The translations under genes and the position numbers were made by a program. Under the pieces are notes generated by a model. It did no database searches. It was not told the DNA's origin and saw only the letters and a program-made list of their open reading frames with translations. From Plazaster borealis (lineage: Eukaryota > Echinodermata > Asteroidea > Forcipulatida > Labidiasteridae): a DNA stretch of 64,000 nt. Location: contig CM037461.1 of assembly GCA_021014325.1 (NCBI GenBank), forward strand, positions 8,895,501 to 8,959,500. The letters run 5' to 3'. Of the stretch, positions 46,114-56,719 are shown piece after piece (the first letter of the stretch is position 1; every line of letters starts with the position of its first letter).

Positions 46114-47560
46114 GCCCTCTCGATATGAATTCCCTCCCAGCATATCTCCCAGCTCCCACCATGTGCCAACAAGTGTTTCCTTGGGAAGTTCATAAGACTA
46201 TGGCCAAGGTTCGCCCAAAAACATCTGGTGGGCCCGACGGTATTTCTGCATGAATCATCCGCAAATTCTCTGTTGAACTAGCGACACCACTCGCCCACAT
46301 TATCAACTCTTCTCTTCAACAAGGCAAAGTTCCAGATGAATGGAAACGTGCGCTAATCATCCCCATCCCCAAAACAAGCCCTCCTTCTGTTGACAGGTTA
46401 CGCCCGATTTCCTTGACTGACCACTTTGCTAAAGTGGCAGAATCATTCATCGCGAAATGGACCCTTCAAGACATTGCCACAAAATTGGACCCAAATCAAT
46501 TTGGTAACCGCAAATTGCTTTCTACAACTCATTGCCTTATCAACATGTTACATCCTTTGTATAAAAACGCAGACAAGCCCAAGTCATCATCATCCATTGT
46601 GTTCACCGATTACGCAAAAGCCTTTGATCGAATTGACCACACTGTTGCCATCTCCAAGCTGATCAACCTTGGCGTGCGTAGAGACATTATTCCTTGGATC
46701 TGTGATTTTCTGTCCTCTCGCCAACAATGTGTGCGCTACAATTCTACCTTGTCTGATTGGTTATCACTGAATGCGGGAGTTCCACAGGGAACAAGATTGG
46801 GACCCATCATTTTCTTGGCTATGATCAATGATGCACAACCTTCTGATCAAATGCACACCTTCAAATATGTTGATGATCTGACACTAGTTGAATGCAGACA
46901 GTCAAATAAACCCTCCAATATCCAACAAGCGGTTAATAATCTAGATGAGTGGTCTGATGCAAACAAAATGAATCTGAATCCTGCTAAATGTATGACGATG
47001 GAAATTTCTTTTATGCGTCACCGTCCTGAAAAAAATAGTATTTTAATTGGTGACCATGTTCTCACAAAAGTTAGTACCGCAAAGGTTTTAGGTATTTTTA
47101 TCCAAGACGACCTTAAATGGGAAACACATGTGCAAAGTATTGAAAAACGAGCCAATGGTAAATTGTATATGCTGCGTTTGCTGAAAAGATACGGTGTACC
47201 ACGTCAAGATTTACAAACCGTTTTCACAGGTTACATCAGACCACTCACTGAATATGCGGCGCCTGTGTGGAGTGGTGCTTTAACTAATAATCAAAAGTCC
47301 CGTATTGAACGTATTCAAAAACGTGCTCTGAGAATAGTGCTTGGAATGTCATACACGACCTATGATCAGGCACTGTCTCAATGCTCGCTTTAATCCTTAG
47401 AAGATCGTCGCCAATCACTTTGTTATTCCTTCTTCAAAACGACTCTTAATAAAACCACTCAATTTCAACGATACTTGCCAGCACCCAAAACTCAAGAACT
47501 CTTAGGCGGACAATCAAAATTCCTGAGTTTCATTGTAAAACTGAAAGAATGAAAAACAGT
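46030..47560 (+). pseudogene. LINE reverse transcriptase region
   Basis: In a second frame from about 46030 the sequence reads VRPKTSGGPDGISA, then an in-frame TGA near 46252, and IPIPKTSPPSVDRLRPISLT. The long open stretch 46413-47393 has FTDYAKAFDRIDH, NAGVPQGTRLGPIIFLAMIN and FKYVDDLTL (YVDD catalytic motif), and a C-terminus with LKWETHVQSIEKRANGKLYM. It ends at a TAA near 47391, but SLEDRRQSLCYSFFKTTLNK continues the typical LINE tail in the same frame to about 47550. Confidence 0.87.
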
Positions 47561-47820
47561 TCGTTGCCTTACCTTGTCCGTAATTTTAATAATAGTTGAC
47601 GTTTGCTTCTTTTTTGCTTTGTTTTCCTAACTAATACTATTTCCTTGTGCTATCTTTCTTAGGGTTTTTTTTTGTTTTGTTTTTTTTAATCTCTGTCGTT
47701 TTCCATTGTACTTTCTTTAATTTTGTCAACACTTTTATTGTAAATTACTTGCAATTTGGCTGATGCCGTGATTTGTAATTTTGTTAATAAACCATTGAAT
47801 AATAATAATAATAATAAGAG

Positions 47821-48437
47821 AGCCACTCATCCCTTTAGATCAAATGCTCGGACGCACAGACTCGGACTGGGGACAAGAATTTGTAAAAGAACAATCCCAG
47901 CTGTTGAATCGTGCTGCTGATATTGTTAAGGACAGGGTAGCCAAGAGAGCTAGTCGTTATAAAGCATGGTATGATTCCAAGGGTCATTTGGTTCGTGAAC
48001 TGCCTGTACCAGGTTTGCAGGTACTGATGCGTAGATGCGCATTTGGGGGTCGCCATAAGTTGCAAAACAAATATGAACGAGATCCGTACATTGTAGTGTG
48101 GGTAAACCAGTCTGGGGATGTATGTCGCATCCGACCAGTAAATGGGGGACAAGAGAAAACAGTTAATAGAAAGTATCTACTGTTGCACCCCCTGGCAGAA
48201 CCAGAATCTGACAGTGAAGGATCCGATGAAGATTCATTGTGTGATGTAGTTGTGTCCAACACTGGGGGCTTGCCGGACCAGCCTCCAATCAGTTACCCAA
48301 GGGGGGTAGGCAGTGAAAAAGTAGGGGAGCCATTGTATGACAATGGCTCCAAGAATTATTTTCCACGCAGATCACAGAGGGCGACAAAGGGGTTAAACCG
48401 GAATCCATATCGATTGCCCGAGTCAGTCTTACACTAA
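47821..48437 (+). pseudogene. Integrase C-terminus of the second Gypsy element
   Basis: This reading continues the integrase from 44071: after the target duplication come PLIPLDQMLG, RYKAWYDSKGHLVREL, PGLQVLMRR and YERDPYIVVWVNQ, a GPY/F-like module. An acidic tail (ESDSEGSDEDSLCD) and a basic end follow, with the stop at 48435-48437. The frame is open from the junction to the stop. Confidence 0.82.
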
Positions 48438-48864
48438 AAGGTGTTTTAGAATAAGCATGTTATAACGGTTAATAACTCTGAGTATACCCACACACAGGCC
48501 AATAACATTGCCTGGTGTATGCCTCCGGACCTGGGGAATGCTTGAGTGGAAAGGCTGGGGTATCCGGTTTCCTTTAGGCACACCCAGGCTGGAAGGTCCC
48601 ATCAGGTAGCTTAGTGGTGACTCTTTAAGTAACACTGGTGAATAGGGTTGTTGATGTTCAGGCGTATTTTATGCAGAAGATTGGGGTATCCAGTTCTGCC
48701 AGAAGACCCTGACCTTATGCTCCCTTTAACCATATTAGTTCGATTTTTTTAGTAATCATTGTGATCACGTGATTGAAATGCCACAAGTATATAGTTATCT
48801 AGAAGTGGGGGTATGTTTTCATTTAAAAACAAAATCAGGGATCCTCCTCTTGTATATTAGATTT

Positions 48865-49449
48865 ATGATGACTACTTTTGTACTTTTTGGTCATAGTTTT
48901 GTGAAACGCTTGAAACATAGACGAGGTCCTGTCTATGAGATAGATCTTCAAAGAAGTAAAGTTCCAATTACTTGTTTAGGTGAAGGGGGTCTCTCTCTTA
49001 ACCGAATTTGGAAGAACACACGGAAGTATTTGAGTCAGATAGAGATGGCTCAGCCTGTTATTTTGATTATTGATTTAGGGACGAATGATTTGTGTTCCAG
49101 AGCACTGAGTCCAGAACAGGCCCATGCTTCACTGTGTAAGTTTGTTAATGAGCTTGAGAGGTGGAACATTAAGCCAGAGGCAGTTGTATTTTTGCCGGTC
49201 CTTCCTCGCACTGGGTCTTTGAGGAAATCCCAAGTATCGCTGGACGAATTTAATAAGAAGGCTGAAATTTTTAACCGGTTGTTGGAGTGTTCAACATTCT
49301 GGGAGGATACTTGGTGGGTTTGGCGTCACAGGGGTTTGAAAAGTCCTCAGTTTATTCTTGATGGTGTACATCTGAACCAACAAGGCATGACCCAGTATGA
49401 GAGGACACTTAGGCAGCTGGTGAAGTTCTTCCAATCTCGTGTGTGGTAA
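48865..49449 (+). CDS. SGNH/GDSL-hydrolase-like protein in the second Gypsy element
   Basis: The ATG at 48865 (MMTTFVLFGHSFVKRLK) is preferred over the in-frame ATG at 48769, because the domain starts directly after it. The frame of about 194 codons is intact. GHSF supplies the nucleophile serine (block I), GEGGLSLNRIW the glycine block, IDLGTNDLC the GxND block, and ILDGVHLNQQG the Asp-x-x-His of block V, so all four SGNH positions are present. Proteins of this family are esterases or lipases. Similar proteins are found in many retroelements and transposon-like loci of marine invertebrates, and an esterase domain is known from ORF1 of CR1-type LINEs. Its position after the integrase, where an envelope gene would be, and the intact frame next to broken pol are notable. 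Confidence 0.8.
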   Translation: MMTTFVLFGHSFVKRLKHRRGPVYEIDLQRSKVPITCLGEGGLSLNRIWKNTRKYLSQIEMAQPVILIIDLGTNDLCSRALSPEQAHASLCKFVNELERWNIKPEAVVFLPVLPRTGSLRKSQVSLDEFNKKAEIFNRLLECSTFWEDTWWVWRHRGLKSPQFILDGVHLNQQGMTQYERTLRQLVKFFQSRVW

Positions 49450-49702
49450 CTGATTTGATCAAGATGCCATGTAATCTAAGTAGAAATTAGAATTTGATTT
49501 CTAAATGATTACATTTGTGTGTAAATATGTGGTGATTCTAATGGTTAAGAAAAAAACCCTGTTATCAAGACATTTGCTATTTACCTTATTCTTTTGATTT
49601 AATTAAAAGACCGTTTTGAGGAGTGATGTAAAATTGTGTAATACAAACTGTCTTGCTTACATTAATTGATCTCCAGGGTAGATCACCCAAGTAGAGGAGA
49701 GA

Positions 49703-49924
49703 TGTGGTGATTTCAAGAATCTACTAATCAGTAGTTGCAATAGATCGAGGGCGCTGTGTAATGTTTACGTGTCAGAGGTCAAGATGCGGAATAACACGTG
49801 GTTGTCAAGGGCACACTACGGATTTCAAATAGGTCGTGAATAAGTGCTTTGGGTCCCATTTAATTATAACTTTCTTTATGTGGCGGTTGTATTAAAGTAT
49901 ACAGGGTGTAATTATTTAACTACA
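49703..49924 (+). repeat. Candidate 3' LTR of the second Gypsy element
   Basis: A purine-rich AAGTAGAGGAGAGA ends at 49702 and the following sequence starts TGTGGTGATTTC and has a CA end at 49924 (TTTAACTACA). With the 5' LTR missing there is no second copy to compare, so the borders are a guess. Confidence 0.35.
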
Positions 49925-50547
49925 GTACAGCCCTCATGTTGCCATCGAGGCACGAAGGGAGTGAGACGAGCGAGACCGGCAACGTGTACTCGAACACGCA
50001 ACTCGCGGGGGGCGCTCGCGAGTTTGTAAATCAAACGAGGGCACCCCTCGAGACGAGGGATCCCACGTTCAGTTGGGAAGCAGCAATACGAGACAAACGA
50101 GCGAGGACCCGCGAAACTATCGAGTGCCCACGAAACAAAACGAGCACTGCACATGCAAGGACAATTTTCAGGGATCATCCAACTTTTGTCAAATAGTCAC
50201 ATGATGTTTATAATATATTCCTTGTATTGCAAAGATTTGTAGTTATATGACAGGTTATAAGGTAATATAACGTCGTCTGACTTAGCCCTGGACGATATCG
50301 TAAATTTTGACTGGCGATGTGTCGATATATCGTGGAAAATATTCGAACACGGAAAAACGGTTTTACCACAGGGAGGACATGAGCAATAAAATAAACAAAC
50401 AAGACATGACTGTATGAATAAACCGCTGAGATAAAATCACTGAATTTAATAATAATATTCATGTTCCATGAAAACAGAACGTCTTACAATCTGGTGTGCT
50501 TTTTATCACTGGTTCCGACACTATTAACTCATGGTTTCTCTTCCATG
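49925..50547. other. CpG-rich block, no gene recognised
   Basis: About 49930-50160 is rich in CG and CGAG words, with an inverted pair AACTCGCG / CGCGAGTT. Open frames on both strands across it have no recognisable content. The rest is AT-rich. Confidence 0.35.
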
Positions 50548-50692
50548 ATTGAACGTTGCGATCTCTGCTATTAAGTGCCTTGCTCGAGGGCACAAGTGTC
50601 ATGACTGGGAGTCGAACTCACACTCTGATGATTCAACCATCAGAACTTGAGTCCGGTGCAGTAGACTGCTCGGCCACGACACACCACAATGA
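50548..50692 (-). mobile_element. tRNA-Leu-derived SINE
   Basis: On the minus strand the element begins GTCGTGGCCGAGCAGTCTA, which is the A-box part of a leucine tRNA, with a loop CTCAAGT (CAA-type anticodon position), a variable arm and the B box GAGTTCGACTCCC. After it comes TGCCCTCGAGCAAGGCACTT, a conserved body found in deuterostome SINEs. The first pairs of the acceptor stem do not match those of a working tRNA. Confidence 0.75.
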
Positions 50693-50864
50693 TGAGTTTG
50701 GGAAAAAGTATCTGGGGAATGTTTCAAATTATTGGAGATACATAAAGACTCTACATGAGTATGTTTGTTTCTGTGTTATTTCAGTACCATCCATACCACC
50801 TTGCATTATTTCTTTCATATCCACAGATGCGGAGATGATGGACACTGACGATAGCGACTATGTG

Positions 50865-53593
50865 GTAAGTTGTGGCTGACTTTAAGTACCTTGTATTTCA
50901 CACATTTTAACAATCCTGGCAGGTACACCTTTTAGATGAAAATCTCTGATGAGTGTTTTTCATTACAAATATTACTTCAGTTTAGGAATGTGACACACTA
51001 TGTATATTGAACTACTTCATATCAAACAGAGCGCCGTTACTTCCAAACACAGCCTGAAATCAAGTTTTTATTTGAGTATGCAATTAAAAAGCATTTTAGC
51101 GGAACAAGAATTAGAGTTTTCAAATTTTAGGCTGATGGGAGCATCAGCCTTGACATAAAACGTTGTCTATAGTGTGATCTAGATGTATGTCTGTGCTTTG
51201 GCTAAAAATTTACATTAAATGGATTTCCTCCTGCAAACAAATATTGGAGAACTGTTGAAAAAAAACCTACAATGAAAGTCAGCATGGCACTGCCATAGTA
51301 TTTTAACTTTGAATTTGCTTGTTGTATTTTTAGGATAATCTAGTGTATTGTTTAATTTTGTAGGTATCTGACAAAGATACTACAAGTAGTGATGATAGTC
51401 GTAGTACGACAGCATCTGAGGATGAATCAGGTAATAATATTTCAGTGAAGGTCGAACCATTAGTAAATTTTCTAACCTACGTCCAATTTAGTTAGCATAA
51501 ATTTTGCTTTACAAACATTTTGAGATGATCTGGGCCCAATTTCATCGAGCTGCTTAAGCAGAAAATATTGCTTAACAAATTTATGCTAAGCAAAAATAAG
51601 CGGAATACCAGTCACAGATTGTGTATGTGAGATTTAGGCTGGTAACCCTATTCTGCTAAGCAGAAATGTTTTGTGCTTAGCTACTTTTTGTGCTTAAGCA
51701 GCTCTATGAAATTGGGCCCTGTTAAGAGTACTATTAGCAGATATAAAAATTGCTCTCAAATGTAAAACATTTTTTTAAATACAAAATTAGATTGTGAAAT
51801 GGTAATCTGAAATTAAAAGTAGATTAATTAAACAGATGTTCAAAGTAAAAAGAGGTCAGGGAGTGGGAAATCCACTTGCCTGCTAGATTGGAAACAATAT
51901 TGTCTTTTACCCATTTTTCAAAACTGGGATTATTCCATTACTGATTTTTTACTACATGTATGAGAGTCAACTGTAGTGTTGAAGAGCTTTTAGTTGAGGT
52001 TATTTAGAGTGCTACTTTGCTGGCACTGTCAATTGGTTTTTATATTTCCATGAGGTATTGAAACATTTACTCTTAAAAGTAGTGCAGGCTTTTAGTGGGG
52101 TAATTACATTGATGTGATTATGATTTTCATGGCCACTTGTGTTGATATTTATGACTTGGTCCCTGTGGCACTGGCAGAGATAGGTGCTCGGTATTAGTAT
52201 TCTTGTCCCCTTTACCACATTTTGTATGTAAAGTTCTCCAATGTTTCTTTTTTTCATGCTGTTTTTTGAGAAAAAATATTAACTACTGTATACTTAAGAA
52301 TGTAACTGTAATCCCTTTAAACCACACTGGGACAGTTAATATGTTTTGTGTGTGTAAGGGGCTTTGCACAATCTTTGACCAACTGTGTGGCAAGACCCTT
52401 AATCTGTCATTTACATGTACTGTACAAGTTGCCTCTCAATTTCAATAAAAGCTTTCATCTATTTAATATGATTTAGATTTGTCATGATTTAGATTGTTAC
52501 AGCAGTGGTAAATGTATGATAACAGGAATTGTATTTTGGTCTTGTTGTAGGAAGAGAATTCATGTCCTCTATGCTAATGAAACCGAGTATGAGAAATCAA
52601 AACCATCTGTTAGTTCCCCTGATCAGCCACTTAGTAAGTATTGAAATTATGTTGTATGTCCTTATGACGTTTGTTACATTTAACATGAAATAAATAAAAA
52701 CTGTCCAAACAAATAATACAAATATTTAAATATAATTTACACTTTATAAGTTTACTCCCTAATATAAGACACAAAATTGCCAAGGGGAAACCAGAGGGAA
52801 AATGGGTTTAGGCAAAATATACAAAATTATTTAATTTCCAATCCACTAGGGCCCTACTGGAAGTCTTCTTGTTGATAGTGTGCGCATGGAATTTGTGATA
52901 ATGGTCACAGAGATAGCCATTTGACTAAGATCTAGCAAATGAAACTTCTGGCATACTTTGAGGTGGCTTTCTGTTGCTCAGCTAGCTTCCACGTCAGTGT
53001 TAAACTTGTGGTGCTTTCAGTATATTGGAAGGACAAAGTCATTTCTATGCAGTTTTCTCAGCAGCTACTAACAAATTAAATCCCCACCTTTGCATCTGAA
53101 ATAACTTGTTTAATTTTTAAGTAAAAGAGAAAAATAATTGATGTGCACCTTTCAGTTCATGTATCCTTTTTTAATCAGCCAACACCACAATATGTATTAT
53201 TACCTTTTATAAAGCGTGAACTTTAGGGAGTAACTGAAAAAATCAGAATGTCATGATTTCACTTTTTAAGCACTTAAGCACTTGCTTTCTGAAAGAACTT
53301 TTAATATACACAGTGCTCGCAAATAAATAAGTCTGTTCATAAGACAGCAAAGTATTTTATTTAAATCAATATTCCCATCTGCAAATACGTGATATTTGAA
53401 GATTGTGCTGAAGGGGTTGTGTTTTTAATAATTTTGTTTGAAAAATGTTATGTGTATTCAAATATGGACATATGGACATGGAATGATAAACCTTTGATAG
53501 TTTTAGTTTTTCAAGGTATTAATTAATGAGAGTTGGATTGTATTTGCATTTGCAACTTGTTCATCTTTAATTAATGTTATTTAAATTCTCTAG
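50865..53593. other. Introns 1-3 of locus B
   Basis: Apart from the two small exons at 51364-51430 and 52551-52633 and the inverted-repeat element at 51532-51719, this stretch is AT-rich without recognisable genes. Confidence 0.4.
51532..51719. mobile_element. Short inverted-repeat element with GGGCCCAATTTCAT ends
   Basis: The left end GGGCCCAATTTCATCGAGCT and the right end AGCTCTATGAAATTGGGCCC are inverted copies, and inside each lies GCTTAAGCA, again inverted. The 188-bp element has no gene. Repeats with these ends are, to my knowledge, frequent in echinoderm and other marine invertebrate genomes. Confidence 0.8.
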
Positions 53594-54299
53594 CTGTTCC
53601 TGTGGCTAGCCATACTGATGCTGGAAGACGGGTTTATAACAAGTTGGAGGCATGCTTTTTCTGTGAGAAACTGTTTTAAAGGTAAAATAAACAGACATCT
53701 GATAAATGCTCACGAGGCTGAGGTGTCAAAAGCACTGCAGGGTAGTGACATATCTGTCAGAGAACTTAAACGTTTGAGGCTTAAAGGGAACTTCATGCAT
53801 AAACTCAAAGTCCTGGAAAATAAACAGGGGTCACTCATCGTCCTTAGACGACCTGTCGAAGGAGAGGACATTCCATATGAAATGTGTACACCATGCCCAC
53901 ATTGTCTGGGGTTCCTCAGGAAAACAGAGCTGTGGAGACATCGCAAAACATGTGACTTTAAGGAAGAGGAGCCAAAGTCAAGAAGCCTCCAAGCAGAAAG
54001 CAGAATGCTTCTGACACCTGGACACAACATGCACGACCTTCGCCGATATGTGATCTGCACAATGAAAGCAGATGACATCTCACTAGTTGCCAGGAATGAT
54101 CACCTGATCATGAAATTTGGCCACTATGTGCTACAACAGAACAGTGTTAATCGGGCACAAATAGCATCGCAACAGATGAGGCAGCTTGCACGCCTGCTGA
54201 TGAAGTTAAGGGAGAGTAACAGTGAAATTCATGCTCTTCGGGACTTCATCAAACCCATGAGGTTTGATGACATTCTTAATTCTGTGAAATCCTTAAAGG
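53594..54299 (+). pseudogene. Locus B exon 4: zinc fingers
   Basis: After the acceptor TTCTCTAG, RRVYNKLEACFFCEKLF is read in one frame and KGKINRHLINAHEAEVSKAL in another, so a single-base lesion near 53672 splits the first finger (CxxC then HxxxxH). The second finger reads CTPCPHCLGFLRKTELWRH with a following KTC. The family words LKGNFMHKLKVLENKQGSLI and LIVLRRP precede it, and ARNDHLIMKFGHYV and SQQMRQLARLLMKLR follow. The exon ends at a donor after SLKG (G|GTAAAT). Confidence 0.75.
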
Positions 54300-54469
54300 G
54301 TAAATAAAACGGATATTTCAATCGTCCAAACACTATTCTGCACTTCTTTAGGGCATATACCTATTGTTTAATGAGTTTTTCCATTAATTGTGGTTTTCAG
54401 TTTTTTCGAAAATGTGAAATGAAAAAAAAGGTACTTTGTGGATTTTCCGAAAATTTACGTATAATTCGC

Positions 54470-54669
54470 CGCTGAGGGCGCGCTCAGACGCAAGGCGTTT
54501 TTGATTGGTTGACCAATTTCATGACGACACACCGTGCATTCAGAGTCGGGATAATGACGTCATCTTTGTTTACATTCACCCGTGCACTGTGCGTTCTGAT
54601 ATGATCTTCATGACTGGGATAGTCATTCTTCAGCTAAATCAGTGACTGATCTTAGGTTTTTGTTGTGAA
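54470..54669 (+). promoter_or_regulatory. Promoter-like stretch before the THAP fragment
   Basis: The stretch has CpG-containing words (GAGGGCGCGCTCAGACGC), an inverted CCAAT pair (GATTGGTTGACCAAT) at about 54502-54516 and a full CRE palindrome TGACGTCA near 54555, all within 170 bases upstream of an ATG. Factor binding is inference. Confidence 0.4.
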
Positions 54670-54972
54670 ATGCCTAAATCGTGCACCGTTGGAGGTTGCA
54701 TTTGGAACAGTGACAAAGATTCTTCTGTTAGATTTTGTCTATTTCCCAGTGAGCCAAACGCTTGTCAAGAATGGTTGAGATTCGTAAACACAACTCGATC
54801 AAACTTTCGAGTTGGGAAGTGCCCACTTCTCGGACGACTGCCAGGAAACATCGTCTAAATTGATGGCCTGCTTTGGGATACCGTCCAAGTTCAGACTAAA
54901 AGGGGGATTGATTCCTACACGGAAGTCACCTAACATAGAGACAACCGGATGAAGGAAAAGGAGCGGAGACCG
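54670..54972 (+). pseudogene. THAP zinc-finger domain, frameshifted
   Basis: The ATG at 54670 starts MPKSCTVGGCIWNSDKDSS and continues with FCLFPSEPNACQEWLRFVN, the first half of a THAP domain (CxxxC, FP, W). At about 54820 the conserved second half changes frame: AHFSDDC is followed by IPSKFRLKGGLIPTRKSP. The final C-x2-H zinc ligands are spoiled at the break. THAP domains bind DNA in P-element and Kolobok transposases and in several host proteins. A donor (CCG|GTAAGT) lies at 54972. The gene sits in intron 4 of locus B on the same strand. Confidence 0.72.
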
Positions 54973-55455
54973 GTAAGTGTAACCAGAATGCCACCAGAAT
55001 TACGGTCAGTCTGAGAATAGCTCCCGTGACCCGTCCGTCCGTGAATCGCCTTCCGAAAAATCTTATCGTGAAGAAAGTACTCAAATAGAAAGTTACAAAT
55101 AAACTTTTCCGTTTTCATAAGGATTTGTGTTGGAATTCACCGTGTGTTTGGAAGTCAAAATCAATATTTTGTAACAAAGTGTACCTAGGTACGAGTCGAC
55201 ATGAAAATGATGTCCGGAAATTGGGCATACGTCAGTAATGATTGCACACAATAACCCACTGAAAATGATACGGGTTTTCAAGACTGGTAGACTGAAGTTG
55301 TCATGATGAAATAGAACCCTTGATATGCAAATAAAAATAGGATATTGTTCCATTGGGGGATTTAAGACTTGGGCTGGGTAATGTTTTTATAATTTTAATT
55401 TTTTGTGCACAACGTCCTTGTACAATTTTGCATTTAATTTGTTTTATCCATTAGG

Positions 55456-55927
55456 TAATCGAACAAAGCCTCATCAAGGAAAGCACTTCTACTACTAGTA
55501 CTAACAGCCATGGCGAACAGGCTGGCACATCAAGTGTAGCTGTCTTCCACAGTGTGTCATCAGAAGAGGTTTGTAATGGATTGGAATTGTTTACCAAATC
55601 CAAAAAAATAAAAACACATGTTTGTTTCTCATCAACCAAAGATTGTTGTATGAACTTTGTTTTGGTAGATACAAACAATGATTTGCATTGACATGATCCC
55701 AACCTGTCCAAACCCCTGCAGTCCCTAATTATTATTCTGTTGTGTTCGTTATCGCTCAGTTATTGGTTTCTCATCAGGTACGGGAACAAGCTACGCAAAC
55801 TATTAAAAGATGGAGATGCACCAAAACCAAGCTACGGGAGAGAACATCTGGCCTACAACTTCACCCAAGACAACCTATGTCAGGTCCAAGAGAACCCAAA
55901 CTGAAAGAAAAATGTTCAACCCAGTGA
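55456..55927 (+). other. Two candidate exons downstream of the THAP fragment
   Basis: 55456-55570 lies between an acceptor (TATCCATTAG) and a donor (GAAGAG|GTTTGT) and reads VIEQSLIKESTSTTSTNSHG in an open frame. A second stretch follows the acceptor CTCATCAG at about 55778; one of its frames contains TTYVRSKRTQTERKMFNPVN and ends at AACAAAG|GTATTA near 55932. They may be the linker exons of the THAP gene. The right part of the second exon forms the start of the palindrome at 55881. Confidence 0.35.
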
Positions 55928-56226
55928 ACAAAGGTATTAACACTTAATAACAACATTAAAATTTGATATAAAATATTATCCTTTTGTAGGTTTCGGTCTT
56001 CTGTACAGCTTGTGGGCATTCTCACTGTCACAGAATTTTATTTATCAGATGTTATAACATCTGATAAATCAAATTATGTGACAGTGAGAATGCCCACAAG
56101 CTGTACAGAAAACCGAAACCTACAAAATGATAACATTTGTTATCAAATTTAAAAGGTTGTTAATAAATGTTACCTTTGTTCACTGGGTTGAAAAATTTTC
56201 TTTCAGTTTGGGTTCTCTTGGACCTG
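55881..56226. repeat. 346-bp palindrome
   Basis: The left arm runs from CAGGTCCAAGAGAACCC at 55881 to the centre GATGTTATAACATC at about 56054, and the right arm mirrors it to GGGTTCTCTTGGACCTG at 56226. The inner 65 bases of each arm are nearly identical, and the outer parts have more substitutions and a few indels. The left arm contains the end of a candidate exon, so this is an inverted duplication of local sequence with almost no spacer. Confidence 0.92.
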
Positions 56227-56477
56227 CAGGATGACATTGACATGAAGTGCATTAGAATTCAAGATTAGAGTATGTACTCAAAATATGAACAAAAACAAAC
56301 GCTGTATGTTTAAAGTTGTTAAAAACAAAAACATTTGCTCAAATGTCACTTTATTTCAGGATTAGGTTATACATAATTTGTACAATATCGCACTATATCA
56401 TCAAACCCTACTTGATGACATGGCAAATGTGCATTCCATTACCTTTGTTTACGTTCATGTCATACATGTACAAGGAT

Positions 56478-56719
56478 TTGGCCAGAAATGTTTTAATGAC
56501 AAGCCAGCAGGAACAGTTACAGGGAGGGTATATCTTTGGTAATTACTCAATGAAGTACTTCAATGGGGGTCGTTTCTAAAGATGCTTTACAATATCAACA
56601 GGTCTCCACCGCTCTTAACAAGTACGTTTTTATGGTCATTAATTTTTGGAGTAATTACCAAAGATATACCCTCCCTGTAACTGTTCCTGCTGGCTTGTCA
56701 TTATAACATTTCTGGCTGT
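56478..56719. mobile_element. Short inverted-repeat element with about 70-bp ends
   Basis: The left arm 56478-56549 (GCCAGAAATGTTTTAATGAC ... TTTGGTAATTACTC) is mirrored at 56651-56719. The end part GGTAATTACTC is shared with the element at 27055-27410, so the two are probably distant relatives. The inside is about 100 bases long without a gene. Confidence 0.82.

Larger units (their letters stand above)
44077..47815 (+). mobile_element. Non-LTR retrotransposon (CR1/L2-like), about 3.7 kb
   Basis: The element starts GGCGCTGTTTAAAG, has a 5' part of about 530 bases, one endonuclease plus reverse-transcriptase coding region, a short 3' part and an (AAT)n tail at about 47798-47815. The tail type, the apurinic-type endonuclease and the reverse transcriptase with YVDD fit the Jockey superclade (CR1, L2 or Daphne-like). 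The presence of a complete 5' side and a perfect target duplication show a probably full-length insertion, although its coding region now has breaks. Confidence 0.88.
42063..49924 (+). mobile_element. Second Ty3/Gypsy element, 5' truncated, interrupted by a LINE, carrying an SGNH-type gene
   Basis: The element begins within the reverse transcriptase, so 5' LTR, gag, protease and the catalytic YxDD part are missing. RNase H, the integrase core and its C-terminal part, and an SGNH-hydrolase-like gene follow. The integrase is split at 44076/47816 by a non-LTR element with a 5-bp target duplication. A purine-rich AAGTAGAGGAGAGA at about 49690-49702 and TG...CA-bounded sequence 49703-49924 could be the polypurine tract and the 3' LTR. 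This is a different family from the 28053-37163 element, judging by its sequence. Confidence 0.82.

Noticed and set aside
49912..50196. Two overlapping 86-88-codon frames in a CpG-rich block
   Set aside because: Frames are open on both strands because of base composition; no conserved motif seen.
50604..50692. Possible tRNA-Leu gene
   Set aside because: The D and T arms look good, but the acceptor stem is poor and the SINE body follows directly, so it is a tRNA-derived SINE.
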